Shown: positions 1 through 7,855, numbered from the stretch's first letter. The stretch: 50,522 bases of DNA from Vicingaceae bacterium (GCA_028336925.1 JAOKVV010000008.1:1-50522); one strand, 5' to 3'. Made by a program: numbers and translations. Notes: generated by a model from the sequence alone, not told the origin.

Positions 1-1
1 A

Positions 2-412
2 GCAACCAAGGAAACACCAAAACGATCAACGTCTTCTGATCAATATAGAAGTAATACCGGAGCTCATAAAGTGGTAAATTCTAAGAATAATATAAAGTAC
101 ATTATTGCTAAATCTAATGATGATTTAGAAGAGATCGCTGATGAATTTAATATGGGTTTATGGCAAATTACGAAGTACAATGATTTATCGGATAATCATA
201 GTCCTGAGTTAGGCGATATTATTTATTTGCAGCCTAAAAGGGGAAAGGGACAAATCGAGTTTCATTCAGTAAGTACCGGTGAGACGATGTATCAAATTTC
301 TCAAATGTACGGCGTGAAGCTAAAGAAGTTGTACAAAAGAAATAGAGTAAATGAGGGCTATCAGCCAAAAGTAGGCGAGAAGATCTATTTGAAGGGAAAG
401 CGACCTAGGTAA
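2..412 (+). CDS. C-terminal part of a LysM-domain cell-wall protein (probable glucosaminidase), 5' end outside window
   Basis: The reading frame is open to the left edge of the window, so this is the end of a longer gene; the GTG at 71 is not a real start. Two LysM repeats are visible. The first runs about codons 30-78 and contains LEEIADEFNM and LGDIIYLQP. The second runs about codons 82-133 and contains GETMYQISQMYGVKLKKLY and VGEKIYLKG. LysM modules bind N-acetylglucosamine in peptidoglycan. In Bacteroidota this second-repeat wording is typical of the tail of glucosaminidase-domain murein hydrolases, but the catalytic domain lies outside the window, so the enzyme identity is inferred. A Ser/Thr/Lys-rich linker precedes the repeats. 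No terminator is visible after the stop. Confidence 0.8.
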   Translation, partial: ATKETPKRSTSSDQYRSNTGAHKVVNSKNNIKYIIAKSNDDLEEIADEFNMGLWQITKYNDLSDNHSPELGDIIYLQPKRGKGQIEFHSVSTGETMYQISQMYGVKLKKLYKRNRVNEGYQPKVGEKIYLKGKRPR

Positions 413-535
413 TTTATCTGTTTATTGCCATACTAAAAAGTATAAATAACTATGATCAGAAGGATTTAGAACTGCTTTACTTTTTGGGTAGTATAACATG
501 TAATGAAACGGATGAAGAGAATTATCTCAAAAGCA

Positions 536-838
536 GTCTAACGTCTAACAGCCAAGTGGTCTAAACTCTTCTTATTTTTAACCGCAAAGTTCGCAACGAA
601 AAGCCGCAAAGTTCGCTAAGAAATAAATGATAAAAACTACAACAAACCTAGTCTAACGTCTAACAGCCAAGCGGTCTAATCTCTTCTTATTTTAACCGCT
701 GAGGACGCAACGAAAAAACACAAAGTTCACTAAGAAATAAATGATAAAAACTACAATAAACCTAGTCTAACGTCTAACCTCTCGCAGCGAAGCGGTCTAA
801 GCTCTTCTTAAGTTTAAGCGCAAAAGGCGCAAAGTATG
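536..838. repeat. tandem repeat, two full units of 114-115 bp plus a partial third
   Basis: Unit 1 spans 536-650, unit 2 spans 651-764, and a degenerate third unit runs from 765 to about 838. Each begins GTCTAACGTCTAAC, continues with GCCAAGCGGTCTAA-like and CTCTTCTTATTTTAACCGC-like segments, then carries GCAAAG/GCAACG motifs. The first two end with AAATAAATGATAAAAACTAC and CCTA. The GCAAAGTTCGC core resembles dispersed intergenic repeats that I recall from Bacteroidota genomes. The third unit diverges after its first 50 bases or so. Confidence 0.8.
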
Positions 839-869
839 AGTCATAGATTTAAGTAGCTCATTGTCTTGT

Positions 870-929
870 CTTTCGACTCCGCTCAAGATGACAATTCGGT
901 TTCTTTCAAGATGACAACTCGACTCCGCT
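870..929. repeat. REP-like inverted pair of CGACTCCGCTC / TCAAGATGACA elements
   Basis: Positions 870-894 read as a unit with TTTCGACTCCGCTCAAGATG followed by ACA. Positions 905-929 carry TCAAGATGACAACTCGACTC with the two halves in swapped order. The reverse complement of the first unit (TGTCATCTTGAGCGGAGTCG) is a well-known dispersed intergenic repeat in Bacteroidota. The function is unknown. No RAYT-type transposase is present in the window. Confidence 0.55.
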
Positions 930-1105
930 ATTAGATTGCAATTCAGGTTGCTTTGAGACAAAACTCGAAATACTAAATATGACAAAGATAATAGTCGTTC
1001 AAAACGAAAGGTTTATTAATGTTGATTCATTGTTAAATTGATCCATTGCTACATTAAATCATTATTGTATTGAGCTATTGATGCATCATTACATTAATTA
1101 TTTTT

Positions 1106-2623
1106 CTAAAACCTCAATCCCAAAGTAAATTGAATCAAATGACTGTTCAGGTCTAGTAATGCTCCTTGTCCAGCTTGGTTGTTAAAGTCGACTGCATTTA
1201 GTCTAACAGTTTCACCGTACTGACTTAGAGAGTAAGCAAAATCAACAAAAACTCCATTTTCATTTTTGTAACCTCCACCAAGTGAAAAAGTGCGGGAAGA
1301 TAAGTCATCTGCTATTTGATCATTAAGTGGATTGTCATTATACCTGAATCCTGCTCTTAAACTGTATGGTGCATTAATTCTGTATTCTAATCCAAACCTT
1401 ACATTATGTGCTCTAGAAAAATCCTTTTTGATTTCTTGATTTGCTTCATCAAATCCAAATTCAACTATAGGATCTATGGCATCCCTAATTCTTGCATTCG
1501 AATAGTTTAGGTATTCGTAATCAGCAGAAAAAACGGCTTTTTTACCTAATATTAAACCAAGTCCTAAGTTAGTTCTCCACGGTGTATGAATTCGGTAACT
1601 AAACTCAGAAAAATAATCGAAGAAGTAGTTCTCTCCATTTTCAAAGTTAGATTCATAAGAGTTTGAAAAGGTTTCATCTAGTGACAGCCAAGTTGGCGAT
1701 TGAATAGATGCACCCAATCGAACAAAATCAACTGGTCGGTAAATGACGCCTAGTTTTAAGTTAACACCTGCACCGCTAACGTCTAGCGTACTTTTACGTG
1801 TGAAATCAGTTGATCTAGGAAATCCTGCAGCGACCTGAGTAGAGTCAGCCGGCGAGCTATAGATCATGTCTTCTCGGTAGGTCGTCTGTTCATTGAAGTT
1901 GACAATACTAAATGCTACAGCAGCTCCTACATAAAGCTTGTCTTTGTAGTTCCCTCCAACTGTTAAGTTTAGATCTCCGGAACCACCTCGGTTTATTACA
2001 TCATAGCTTTTTGCTATTCCGCTTGCATCCCAAAATCGAACATCATAGAATCCATTGCCTATTTCATCTAATAAGAATGTTTCATAAGCTGGGCCAATTT
2101 CAGCAGGATATCTGGCTGTCATCTGATCTTGAGTAATCGGGTTTTGAAGTGTGTTTAAGGTGTTTGTATGGCTGTAAATTAGCGATGTCGTGTCATTAAT
2201 ACCACTGCTTCTAAGGTTATATTCTCTGCTGAAGCTATTTGTTCGGCTATAGCCAATCCCGAAATTCAGGGATTTCCAGCCATTTTGATCCATCTCCTTT
2301 ACCGCCACATATCCAATACTTCCAATGTTAAAATTTAGTCTTCCCTCTTCAGTCGGGTTATTATAGAATCGAGCATCATTGTTGGTTTGTAAGAAAGTAG
2401 GTGAGAAAGTTAATTCTGAACTTCGGTAAACACCAATTCCCGCAGGATTTAAAACGGTAGATGAAAAATCTCCACCTATTGCAGTAAAAGCTCCTCCCAT
2501 TGCATTAAACCTGGCTGACCCACTATAATTTAGATTGGAATAGCGAAGTGCATCCAACTGATTTTGGGCATGAGTTGTTAATTGAAAACCTGTTAAAGCT
2601 ATAGCTATGATGTACTTTTTCAT
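1106..2623 (-). CDS. FadL/OmpP1-type outer-membrane beta-barrel protein
   Basis: The 505-residue product has a signal peptide with likely cleavage after TTHA near residue 19. Near the N terminus it reads NAMGGAFTAIGGDFSSTVLNPAG, the conserved start of the Bacteroidota branch of OmpP1/FadL/TodX transport barrels, where the short N-terminal hatch sits. The rest alternates aromatic and polar residues as expected for beta strands and ends in QFTLGLRF, with a terminal Phe as in BAM-assembled barrels. The family moves hydrophobic compounds across the outer membrane; the substrate here is unknown. The start lies 11 bases after the stop of the lipoprotein gene 2635-3756, so the two are probably cotranscribed. 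Such proteins are sometimes called hemin receptors, without evidence here. Confidence 0.8.
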   Translation of the reverse strand: MKKYIIAIALTGFQLTTHAQNQLDALRYSNLNYSGSARFNAMGGAFTAIGGDFSSTVLNPAGIGVYRSSELTFSPTFLQTNNDARFYNNPTEEGRLNFNIGSIGYVAVKEMDQNGWKSLNFGIGYSRTNSFSREYNLRSSGINDTTSLIYSHTNTLNTLQNPITQDQMTARYPAEIGPAYETFLLDEIGNGFYDVRFWDASGIAKSYDVINRGGSGDLNLTVGGNYKDKLYVGAAVAFSIVNFNEQTTYREDMIYSSPADSTQVAAGFPRSTDFTRKSTLDVSGAGVNLKLGVIYRPVDFVRLGASIQSPTWLSLDETFSNSYESNFENGENYFFDYFSEFSYRIHTPWRTNLGLGLILGKKAVFSADYEYLNYSNARIRDAIDPIVEFGFDEANQEIKKDFSRAHNVRFGLEYRINAPYSLRAGFRYNDNPLNDQIADDLSSRTFSLGGGYKNENGVFVDFAYSLSQYGETVRLNAVDFNNQAGQGALLDLNSHLIQFTLGLRF

Positions 2624-2634
2624 GTGTCGTTTTT

Positions 2635-3756
2635 TTATCGTGGACTACTACTTCTTGGGCTGCTACTTCTTGATCCTCCTCCTGAGCTTCTGTTGAAAGA
2701 AGGAGAACTGTTAAATGACGGAGATCGAGAAGGACTGCTGCTTTGTGGAGCTGTTCTAGTTGGCGAAGATCGCTGTGGTGTAGTAGGTTGATTATAGCTT
2801 CCACCCCTACTTGGTCTACTGTATGTATTGGTTCTGCTTGGGCGAGTACTTTGTTGAGGCACTGCAGTCGCATTACTTGGAACCTGTGGTCTAACGTTCT
2901 GAGGAACCGATTGATTTACATTCGGCCGAGTAGTTGGGCGAGTGGTAGGACTTGCCGTTGGGCTACTTGGTCTAGCATAATCATCAGCACTTGGTCTAGT
3001 AGCAGGTCTTGCAGTTCTTGTCTCAGGGCGAACTGGTTGAGTGGTATTGTTCGTTGGATTTCCCATCCTTCCATTGTTCTCTCTAATTGGATTCTGCTCC
3101 GCTCTTCCGCCTCTTTGGTATGGAGCCGTTATGCCGCTTCCTCTAGGTGCATAATGGGTATTGCTTCTACTAACTGAGCGCCCAAACCCGTTATCAAACC
3201 CATTTCCCCCATAAAATCCGTTATTAAAGCCGTGGTTATATCCTGCCCAATAAGCATTGTTCATTCCGAAACCATTGTTCCATCCCCATGGATTATAGCC
3301 AAAGCCAACATTCCATCCACCCATTGGACTAAAAAATGGATCGTAAATACTTCCACCAATAAACATAGGGTTTCTGTTGTAAAAGAATGGATCAACAAAG
3401 AAAGGATCGTAATATCCCATGCCCATACCTACACCGACAGTTGGTCCGTGAAAGCGTCTTAATCTTGCAGTATACTCATAATCATAGTAATCATCCATAT
3501 TGAAATCCTGATTATTTCTATTTACAGTATTTTCATCCAATGGTAATGGTTCTTCTAACGCATAATCATCGGTATAGCCATCATTTGCAATGGCCTCTGT
3601 TTCTGCAGCAGATGGTGCAGGGATGCGAGGAATATCGGTTGGAGAATAATAAATATCATCAAATCTAGATAGGGTTGTTGATGACTGGTAGCTACTTGTA
3701 CATGCACTCAGTAGACTTATGGTCGTAAGGGAAAGAATCCAATGAAGCTTTTTCAT
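2635..3756 (-). CDS. low-complexity lipoprotein of unknown function
   Basis: The 373-residue product begins with a lipoprotein signal whose lipobox is LSAC, making Cys19 the lipidated residue. Residues about 40-100 are acidic and Tyr-rich. Residues about 105-200 are rich in Gly, Asn, Phe and Tyr (for example NNGFYGGNGF). The last 150 residues are Ser/Thr/Pro/Arg-rich low complexity ending RSSSPRSSSPR. No enzyme motif is present. The composition suggests a disordered, surface or periplasmic lipoprotein. It is the first gene of a two-gene unit with the FadL-like barrel downstream and is divergent from proS. Long out-of-frame ORFs overlap it because of the biased composition and are not real. 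I do not recognise a named family. Confidence 0.75.
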   Translation of the reverse strand: MKKLHWILSLTTISLLSACTSSYQSSTTLSRFDDIYYSPTDIPRIPAPSAAETEAIANDGYTDDYALEEPLPLDENTVNRNNQDFNMDDYYDYEYTARLRRFHGPTVGVGMGMGYYDPFFVDPFFYNRNPMFIGGSIYDPFFSPMGGWNVGFGYNPWGWNNGFGMNNAYWAGYNHGFNNGFYGGNGFDNGFGRSVSRSNTHYAPRGSGITAPYQRGGRAEQNPIRENNGRMGNPTNNTTQPVRPETRTARPATRPSADDYARPSSPTASPTTRPTTRPNVNQSVPQNVRPQVPSNATAVPQQSTRPSRTNTYSRPSRGGSYNQPTTPQRSSPTRTAPQSSSPSRSPSFNSSPSFNRSSGGGSRSSSPRSSSPR

Positions 3757-3796
3757 AATATGTTGATTTTATCTAGTATAAATGTCTCTATTTTTA

Positions 3797-3829
3797 TTGA
3801 TTATAACGGCTATAATTTCTTTATTTTTG
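3797..3829 (+). promoter_or_regulatory. probable proS promoter
   Basis: TTG at 3797-3799 and TATTTTTG at 3822-3829 match the Bacteroidota primary sigma factor pattern (TTG, then TAnnTTTG) with a 22-base spacer. Transcription would start near 3836, leaving a leader of roughly 37 bases before the proS ATG. Confidence 0.55.
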
Positions 3830-3872
3830 CGCTCAATCAAACACGAAAATATCAAATATTATACCAATTATT

Positions 3873-5351
3873 ATGGCTAAAGATTTTACCTCAAGAAAAG
3901 AAAATTATTCGCAGTGGTATAACGAAATAGTAGCAAAGGCAGATCTTGCAGAGCATTCAGCAGTAAGAGGTTGTATGGTTATTAAACCTTATGGTTACGC
4001 TATTTGGGAAAAAATGCAAGCTCAGCTCGATAAAATGTTCAAAGAAACAGGACACGTAAACGCATACTTTCCACTTTTCGTGCCTAAGAGTTTATTTGAG
4101 GCCGAAGAGAAAAATGCGGAGGGTTTTGCCAAGGAGTGTGCAGTGGTAACTCATTATAGATTAAAGACTGATCCAAATGATAAAACCAAGTTAATTGTAG
4201 ATCCTGAGGCTAAGTTAGAAGAAGAATTAATTGTAAGACCAACTTCAGAAGCAGTTATTTGGAATACCTATAAAGGCTGGATTCAGTCTTACAGAGATTT
4301 ACCTATTTTGGTAAATCAATGGGCAAACGTTGTTAGATGGGAAATGAGAACTCGATTGTTTTTAAGAACAGCGGAGTTTTTATGGCAAGAAGGGCATACT
4401 GCTCATGCTACTAAGGAAGAAGCTTTGGCTGAATCAAGAACCATGCTGGATGTGTATTCAGAATTCGCTGAAAAATACATGGCAATGCCGGTGGTAAAAG
4501 GGATAAAGACAGAGAGTGAGCGTTTTGCAGGAGCAGAAGAAACTTTTTGTATAGAAGCCATGATGCAAGATGGGAAAGCACTACAAGCCGGAACATCTCA
4601 CTTTTTAGGTCAGAATTTTGCGAAGGCTTTTGATGTTAAATTTGCGAATAAAGAGGGGAAACTAGATCATGTATGGGCTACTTCTTGGGGTGTTTCCACT
4701 CGATTAATTGGTGGACTAATTATGACTCACTCAGATGATAATGGATTGGTGTTACCTCCAAACTTGGCTCCAATACAAGTTGCAATTGTTCCTATCTATA
4801 AAGGGGAAGAGCAGTTGGCGACTATTTCTGAAACAGCTTTGAAGATTAAAGCGAATTTAGAGGCGAAAGGTATTTCTGTAAAGTTTGATAACAGAGACAC
4901 GCACAAGCCTGGTTGGAAGTTTGCAGAATACGAATTCAAAGGTGTTCCGGTAAGAATAGCCATAGGGCCTAGAGATTTAGAAAATGGAACGGTTGAGGTA
5001 GCTAGAAGAGATACATTAGAGAAAGAAGTATTGCAGATTGCTGATATAGAAACTAAGATTGAAAATTTATTAAAGAATATTCAAGATAACTTATATCAGA
5101 AATCAATAGACTTTAGAGCTGATAACTCCCATCATGTAGACTCTTATGACGAATTCAAACAAGTGTTGAAAGCAAAAGGAGGCTTTATTTATGCGCATTG
5201 GGATGGTACGCCTGAAACGGAAGAAAAGATAAAGCAAGAAACAAAAGCCACTATACGTTGTATACCTTTGAGTGAAAAGCAAGTAGAAGGCAAGTGTATG
5301 TACAGCGGAAACCCTTCGAAAGGAAAAGTAATATTTGCTAAAGCATATTAA
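3873..5351 (+). CDS. proS: prolyl-tRNA synthetase, archaeal/eukaryal-type (ProS type 3)
   Basis: The 492-residue product charges tRNA-Pro with proline in the cytoplasm. It is the short type lacking the bacterial editing insertion. The class II catalytic core is visible: [20 protein letters not shown], motif 2 with [20 protein letters not shown], and a motif-3 region with [11 protein letters not shown]. The anticodon-binding domain follows ([13 protein letters not shown] to [13 protein letters not shown]), then the C-terminal domain ending in FAKAY with the typical terminal Tyr. In homologues such as the Thermus enzyme this last domain binds zinc with four Cys. Here the first pair is replaced (AHWDGTPET) and the second reads GKCMYSG, so only one of the four remains. 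I recall the same loss in other Bacteroidota. It probably forms an operon with the gene at 5354. Confidence 0.96.
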   Translation: MAKDFTSRKENYSQWYNEIVAKADLAEHSAVRGCMVIKPYGYAIWEKMQAQLDKMFKETGHVNAYFPLFVPKSLFEAEEKNAEGFAKECAVVTHYRLKTDPNDKTKLIVDPEAKLEEELIVRPTSEAVIWNTYKGWIQSYRDLPILVNQWANVVRWEMRTRLFLRTAEFLWQEGHTAHATKEEALAESRTMLDVYSEFAEKYMAMPVVKGIKTESERFAGAEETFCIEAMMQDGKALQAGTSHFLGQNFAKAFDVKFANKEGKLDHVWATSWGVSTRLIGGLIMTHSDDNGLVLPPNLAPIQVAIVPIYKGEEQLATISETALKIKANLEAKGISVKFDNRDTHKPGWKFAEYEFKGVPVRIAIGPRDLENGTVEVARRDTLEKEVLQIADIETKIENLLKNIQDNLYQKSIDFRADNSHHVDSYDEFKQVLKAKGGFIYAHWDGTPETEEKIKQETKATIRCIPLSEKQVEGKCMYSGNPSKGKVIFAKAY

Positions 5352-5353
5352 CT

Positions 5354-6049
5354 ATGACAAACGATCAGCCAAAAATTAAACAAATTGCTCGAGAATTAGA
5401 ATCAAAATCTAATTTAAAGCAAAAAGTATATCGTGAAACCAAAGAGCAGTTTAAGCAACTTAAAAAAGTAGCGAAGCATGTTGTTGATGAAATAAACGAT
5501 TTAACCAGCGGTAAGCTAGATGATAATATTGAGGTGTTGTTTATTGACAAAGGCGATTACGAAATGCGGATTAAATTCGCAGGAGACGTATTGATTTGTT
5601 ATATGCATACAAATGTGTTTGAATTTGAGCGATCGCACCCAATATGGAGCGCTAGTTATGTAAAAGATGATCCAGAGCGCTCTTATTGCGGTATGATTAA
5701 TTTTTACAATTTCTTGGCTGATTCATTCAAGTATGACCGTAGGCAGGATAGTGGCTATCTAATAGCGCGAATGTTTGTTAATAAGGACCGTCATTTCTTC
5801 GTAGAAGGGAAGCGACAGCTTGGATTCCTATTTAATAACTTCTCAGATAGCATTATTACAGCCGAGTCTATTCGTTCTATAGTAGAAACTGCTATCTTAT
5901 ATGCCATGGAGTTTGATTTGTATACGCCACATTATAACGATATGAAAGAAATTTCTATCGGTGAAATGGTACATGAGTCAAGTGTGATGCGAGTAAAAAC
6001 CGCTAAAAGAATGGGTTATAAGTTCTCTCAAGAAGAGGACGAAGAGTAG
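5354..6049 (+). CDS. conserved hypothetical protein, proS operon
   Basis: The ATG follows the proS stop by two bases, so translation is likely coupled. The 231-residue product has no signal peptide or membrane segment. Residues about 10-50 are charged and likely coiled coil (ARELESKSNLKQKVYRETKE). The middle is a mixed alpha/beta region with YEMRIKFAGDVLICYMHTNV and SASYVKDDPERSYCGMINFY. The C terminus is acidic (SQEEDEE). The segment RQDSGYLIARMFVNKDRHFF and the following helix containing SIRSIVETAILYAMEFDLYT look like a conserved core. I do not recognise the family. Position suggests a cytoplasmic housekeeping protein, but that is inference. No terminator follows; the tRNA-Glu promoter starts within 40 bases. 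Confidence 0.75.
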   Translation: MTNDQPKIKQIARELESKSNLKQKVYRETKEQFKQLKKVAKHVVDEINDLTSGKLDDNIEVLFIDKGDYEMRIKFAGDVLICYMHTNVFEFERSHPIWSASYVKDDPERSYCGMINFYNFLADSFKYDRRQDSGYLIARMFVNKDRHFFVEGKRQLGFLFNNFSDSIITAESIRSIVETAILYAMEFDLYTPHYNDMKEISIGEMVHESSVMRVKTAKRMGYKFSQEEDEE

Positions 6050-6083
6050 GATAAAAAAAAATTAAAAAGTTTTAGAAAAAGTA

Positions 6084-6113
6084 TTGCAGAATTAAAAATT
6101 GGTAGTACTTTTG
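6084..6113 (+). promoter_or_regulatory. promoter of tRNA-Glu and rpsT
   Basis: TATTG (TTG at 6084-6086), a 19-base spacer and TACTTTTG at 6106-6113 form a full match to the Bacteroidota promoter consensus. Transcription would start near 6120, about 25 bases before the tRNA. The same architecture lies before tRNA-Val in this window. Confidence 0.8.
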
Positions 6114-6144
6114 TCGTCCCAAATAAATGGGAAAAATACATAAC

Positions 6145-6216
6145 GGTCCGTTCGTCTAGGGGTTAGGACGCCAGGTTTTCATCCTGGTAACAGGGGTTCG
6201 ATTCCCCTACGGACTG
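6145..6216 (+). tRNA. tRNA-Glu (anticodon TTC)
   Basis: A full cloverleaf can be drawn. The acceptor arm GGTCCGT pairs with ACGGACT with a G-T first pair. The anticodon stem is CCAGG/CCTGG around the loop TTTTCAT, placing TTC at 6178-6180. The T arm is AGGGG TTCGATT CCCCT. The discriminator base is G6216 and CCA is not encoded. It lies 23 bases before rpsT and is probably on the same transcript. Confidence 0.96.
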
Positions 6217-6239
6217 CAAATTTTAAAGAAACAAGAACT

Positions 6240-6491
6240 ATGGCTAATCATAAGTCAGCATTAAAGAGAATCAGACAGACTAAAGTACGTAACGAACGCA
6301 ATCGTTACCAAGGTAAAACTACCAGAAATGCTATTAGTAAGCTTAGAGCAACTACTGAGAAGAAGGATGCTGAAGCAATGTTACCAAAGGTAGCTTCTAT
6401 GATTGATCGTTTAGCTAAGAATAACATTATTCACAGCAATAAAGCGGCTAACTTGAAATCAAAGTTAACTAAACACGTAGCTGGTCTATAA
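6240..6491 (+). CDS. rpsT: 30S ribosomal protein S20
   Basis: This 83-residue, very basic protein shows the S20 signature throughout: [20 protein letters not shown] at the start, then [11 protein letters not shown], and at the end [21 protein letters not shown]20 binds 16S rRNA in the small subunit body. Length is normal for the family. It is cotranscribed with tRNA-Glu from the promoter at 6084-6113 and followed by a strong intrinsic terminator. Confidence 0.98.
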   Translation: MANHKSALKRIRQTKVRNERNRYQGKTTRNAISKLRATTEKKDAEAMLPKVASMIDRLAKNNIIHSNKAANLKSKLTKHVAGL

Positions 6492-6514
6492 GATAATTCT
6501 TTAAAAGAAATTTA

Positions 6515-6546
6515 AAGCCTTGATTTTTTAATCAAGGCTTTTTTTT
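6515..6546 (+). terminator. rpsT intrinsic terminator
   Basis: A perfect 11-base-pair stem, AAGCCTTGATT paired with AATCAAGGCTT around a TTTT loop, is followed by a T run (6541-6546). Confidence 0.9.
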
Positions 6547-6806
6547 GTGCCCTACTCTGACCTGAAATTAGTTGTTACAAAATGCATTTATGAACGATTA
6601 ACATAGAAAAACAAAAAGGTTATACTTTAAAGGAAAATCCTATATATCATTATCTTATAAAAGTATAAATTTATTTCTTTAATAATTTTAATTCGTTTCT
6701 AAGTTAAAATGATTAAAATCAGATATGAATACCAAATTAAAAGATTTCACCATTTGAGTAACCATTAAGTTGAAAAGACTTTAAAAATAGCTACAATTGT
6801 TATTTT
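6547..6806. other. AT-rich non-coding stretch
   Basis: About 260 bases after the rpsT terminator contain no usable coding frame. The sequence is strikingly AT-rich and without visible repeats, apart from the promoter-like element at 6770-6799. Confidence 0.5.
6770..6799 (+). promoter_or_regulatory. possible promoter of the frameshifted ORF
   Basis: TTG at 6770-6772, a 19-base spacer and TACAATTG at 6792-6799 match TAnnTTTG at all but one position. The predicted transcription start is within a base or two of the ATG at 6807, so the mRNA would be nearly leaderless unless another promoter is used. Confidence 0.4.
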
Positions 6807-7414
6807 ATGAATCTAAAAAACACATATCCCGAAATAGATAATTTTTTTAAAAAAGTTAGTTTTAACGAACATGATATTGATTTATTAATCAATACTTTAT
6901 CTACTAAATACAGCAGTCTAGAATTGATAAGAGTAAAGAATGTGTTCAATTTAAAACTAATGGGTTATGGTTTGGAAAAAGAAGAAAAGAAACTTGAAAA
7001 AAATGTAGAGAAATTTAAAAAGCCCACTGATCAACTTAAAATTGAAAATAAAAATAGTAAAAAGGAGAAAAAAAAAGACGTTAGCAGAATCGATTTAAAA
7101 AACAAGATCAAAATTCATATGATGTAGTTAGAATTTCAAAGAATCTTAAATGGAAAACTTCTATTGTTAAGAAAATAATCAAAAATAGAACTGGGCTTAA
7201 AGCAACAAAAAAAATAAGTCTTGAGCAGTATGATTTATGTAAAGAAATTTTTGATTTGCGGAAAAAATCACTTCAAAGACAAGAAAGAATAGACTCTTTA
7301 GTTAAATCTTCAGCAAAAAGGAGGGTGGCTAGTATTTCAAAAAAATCTGCTGGAGTTTGGGATAGAATTGCTAAATATGGACCCGGAAAAATAATCTATA
7401 TTAGAAGTAAATGA
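6807..7414 (+). pseudogene. ORF split by a -1 frameshift, unknown function (decayed gene or programmed frameshift)
   Basis: Frame 1 starts at ATG 6807 and stops at 7125-7127 (106 residues, Lys/Glu-rich, with EKEEKKLEKNVEKFKKP). A second frame, shifted by -1, is open from 7085 to the TGA at 7412-7414 but contains no ATG, GTG or TTG that gives a convincing start. It reads sensibly as a continuation: SYDVVRISKNLKWKTSIVKK, then a basic helical region, then SAGVWDRIAKYGPGKIIYIR. Joining at the A-AAA-AAC heptamer at 7097-7103 gives a coherent basic protein of about 202 residues. The break could be a one-base deletion in the A run, a sequencing error, or real -1 slippage. A weak 6-bp AT stem (7111-7116 with 7131-7136) lies 7 bases downstream. 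I do not recognise either half. The region is much more AT-rich than its neighbours. Confidence 0.55.
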
Positions 7415-7558
7415 TAGAAAAATTCTATGATCAATCTATAAATACAACTCATCTGCTTTTTAATACTTCAATAAACCTAGCACAACCAAATTTCCTCTCT
7501 TGTTTATTATTGATTCATATAATGAATTAATGTTGCTTACTTCTCGTTCTAATGTCTG

Positions 7559-7666
7559 TTGGATCATGACTAATTGTTGTGTTTAGGCATAACTATTAGT
7601 GAGTCTGAAAAGAAAAAATCGGAATCTTATTTGTTTCTATAAACACAACTTTTGTTCTTGATCCGA
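7559..7666. repeat. imperfect 27-bp inverted repeat pair
   Basis: The left arm is 7559-7585 and the right arm 7640-7666. They match at 21 of 27 positions when one is reverse-complemented, including a perfect 10-base core, GTTGTGTTTA (7576-7585) against TAAACACAAC (7640-7649). The arms are 54 bases apart. No transposase lies between them, so they may be a relic or a long hairpin. Confidence 0.55.
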
Positions 7667-7690
7667 TACGCCGAACCAACTGAGCTAATG
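7655..7690 (-). pseudogene. truncated tRNA-like fragment
   Basis: On the minus strand this region reads ATTAGCTCAGTTGGTTC followed by GGCGTATCGGATCAAG. The first 17 bases (7673-7689) are identical to the D-arm region of tRNA-Val (7799-7815). The remainder resembles the start of an anticodon arm, but there is no T arm and no pairing acceptor stem. It is best read as a decayed or partial duplicate of a tRNA 5' half. Confidence 0.55.
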
Positions 7691-7708
7691 AACTGAAAAT
7701 TTTGGCAT

Positions 7709-7737
7709 AAAAAAAGCCGTTTCATTAGAAACGGCTT
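7709..7737 (-). terminator. tRNA-Val intrinsic terminator
   Basis: On the minus strand AAGCCGTTTC pairs with GAAACGGCTT around a four-base loop and is followed by a T run (A7709-A7715 on the plus strand). Confidence 0.88.
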
Positions 7738-7745
7738 CGTGTTTG

Positions 7746-7820
7746 TGGGCGATACTGGATTCGAACCAGTGACCCCCTGCTTGTAAGGCAGGTGCTCTGA
7801 ACCAACTGAGCTAATCGCCC
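7746..7820 (-). tRNA. tRNA-Val (anticodon TAC)
   Basis: A full cloverleaf: acceptor GGGCGAT pairs with ATCGCCC, the D arm is AGCTCAGTTGGTTCAGAGC, the anticodon stem is CCTGC/GCAGG with loop CTTACAA (anticodon complement at 7783-7785), and the T arm is ACTGG TTCGAAT CCAGT. The discriminator base is A (7746) and CCA is not encoded. A consensus promoter and a terminator flank it, so it is transcribed alone. Confidence 0.96.
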
Positions 7821-7855
7821 TTTTAAAAGGTTTATTCCTTTTTGTTTAGCGGTTG

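Larger units (their letters stand above)
413..1105. other. repeat-rich intergenic region without genes
   Basis: This stretch of about 690 bases has no credible coding frame. It contains three kinds of repetitive sequence in a row: a tandem array of a 114-115 base unit (536 to about 838), an inverted pair of TTTCGACTCCGCTCAAGATG-type elements (870-929), and an AT-rich tract at 1018-1099 made of imperfect ATTGATnCATT-like units. It separates the LysM gene from the end of the minus-strand barrel gene and looks like a sink for dispersed repeats. Confidence 0.6.
7415..7708. other. non-coding stretch with inverted repeat and tRNA debris
   Basis: No coding frame is supportable here. The stretch holds an imperfect inverted repeat (7559-7585 with 7640-7666) and a truncated tRNA-like fragment (about 7655-7690, minus strand), then the tRNA-Val terminator. 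It looks like the remains of an insertion beside a tRNA locus. Confidence 0.5.

Noticed and set aside
71-412. GTG at 71 as the start of a complete 113-residue LysM protein
   Set aside because: The frame is open upstream to the window edge and the upstream codons read as a plausible linker, so it is the end of a larger gene.
797-985. Minus-strand ORF of 62 codons in the repeat region
   Set aside because: It consists of translated REP-like repeat sequence and has no protein-like composition.
1018-1099. Possible CRISPR or short regularly spaced repeat in the ATTGATnCATT tract
   Set aside because: The units are irregular, AT-rich and without unique spacers; no cas genes are in the window.
2523-2873. 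Minus-strand ORF of 116 codons spanning the lipoprotein/barrel junction
   Set aside because: It is another frame of the same biased sequence and overlaps two well-supported genes.
2743-3177. Plus-strand ORF of 144 codons and neighbouring frames over the lipoprotein gene
   Set aside because: They are antisense shadows of the Ser/Pro/Arg-rich low-complexity region; the proteins are Trp/Ser-rich nonsense.
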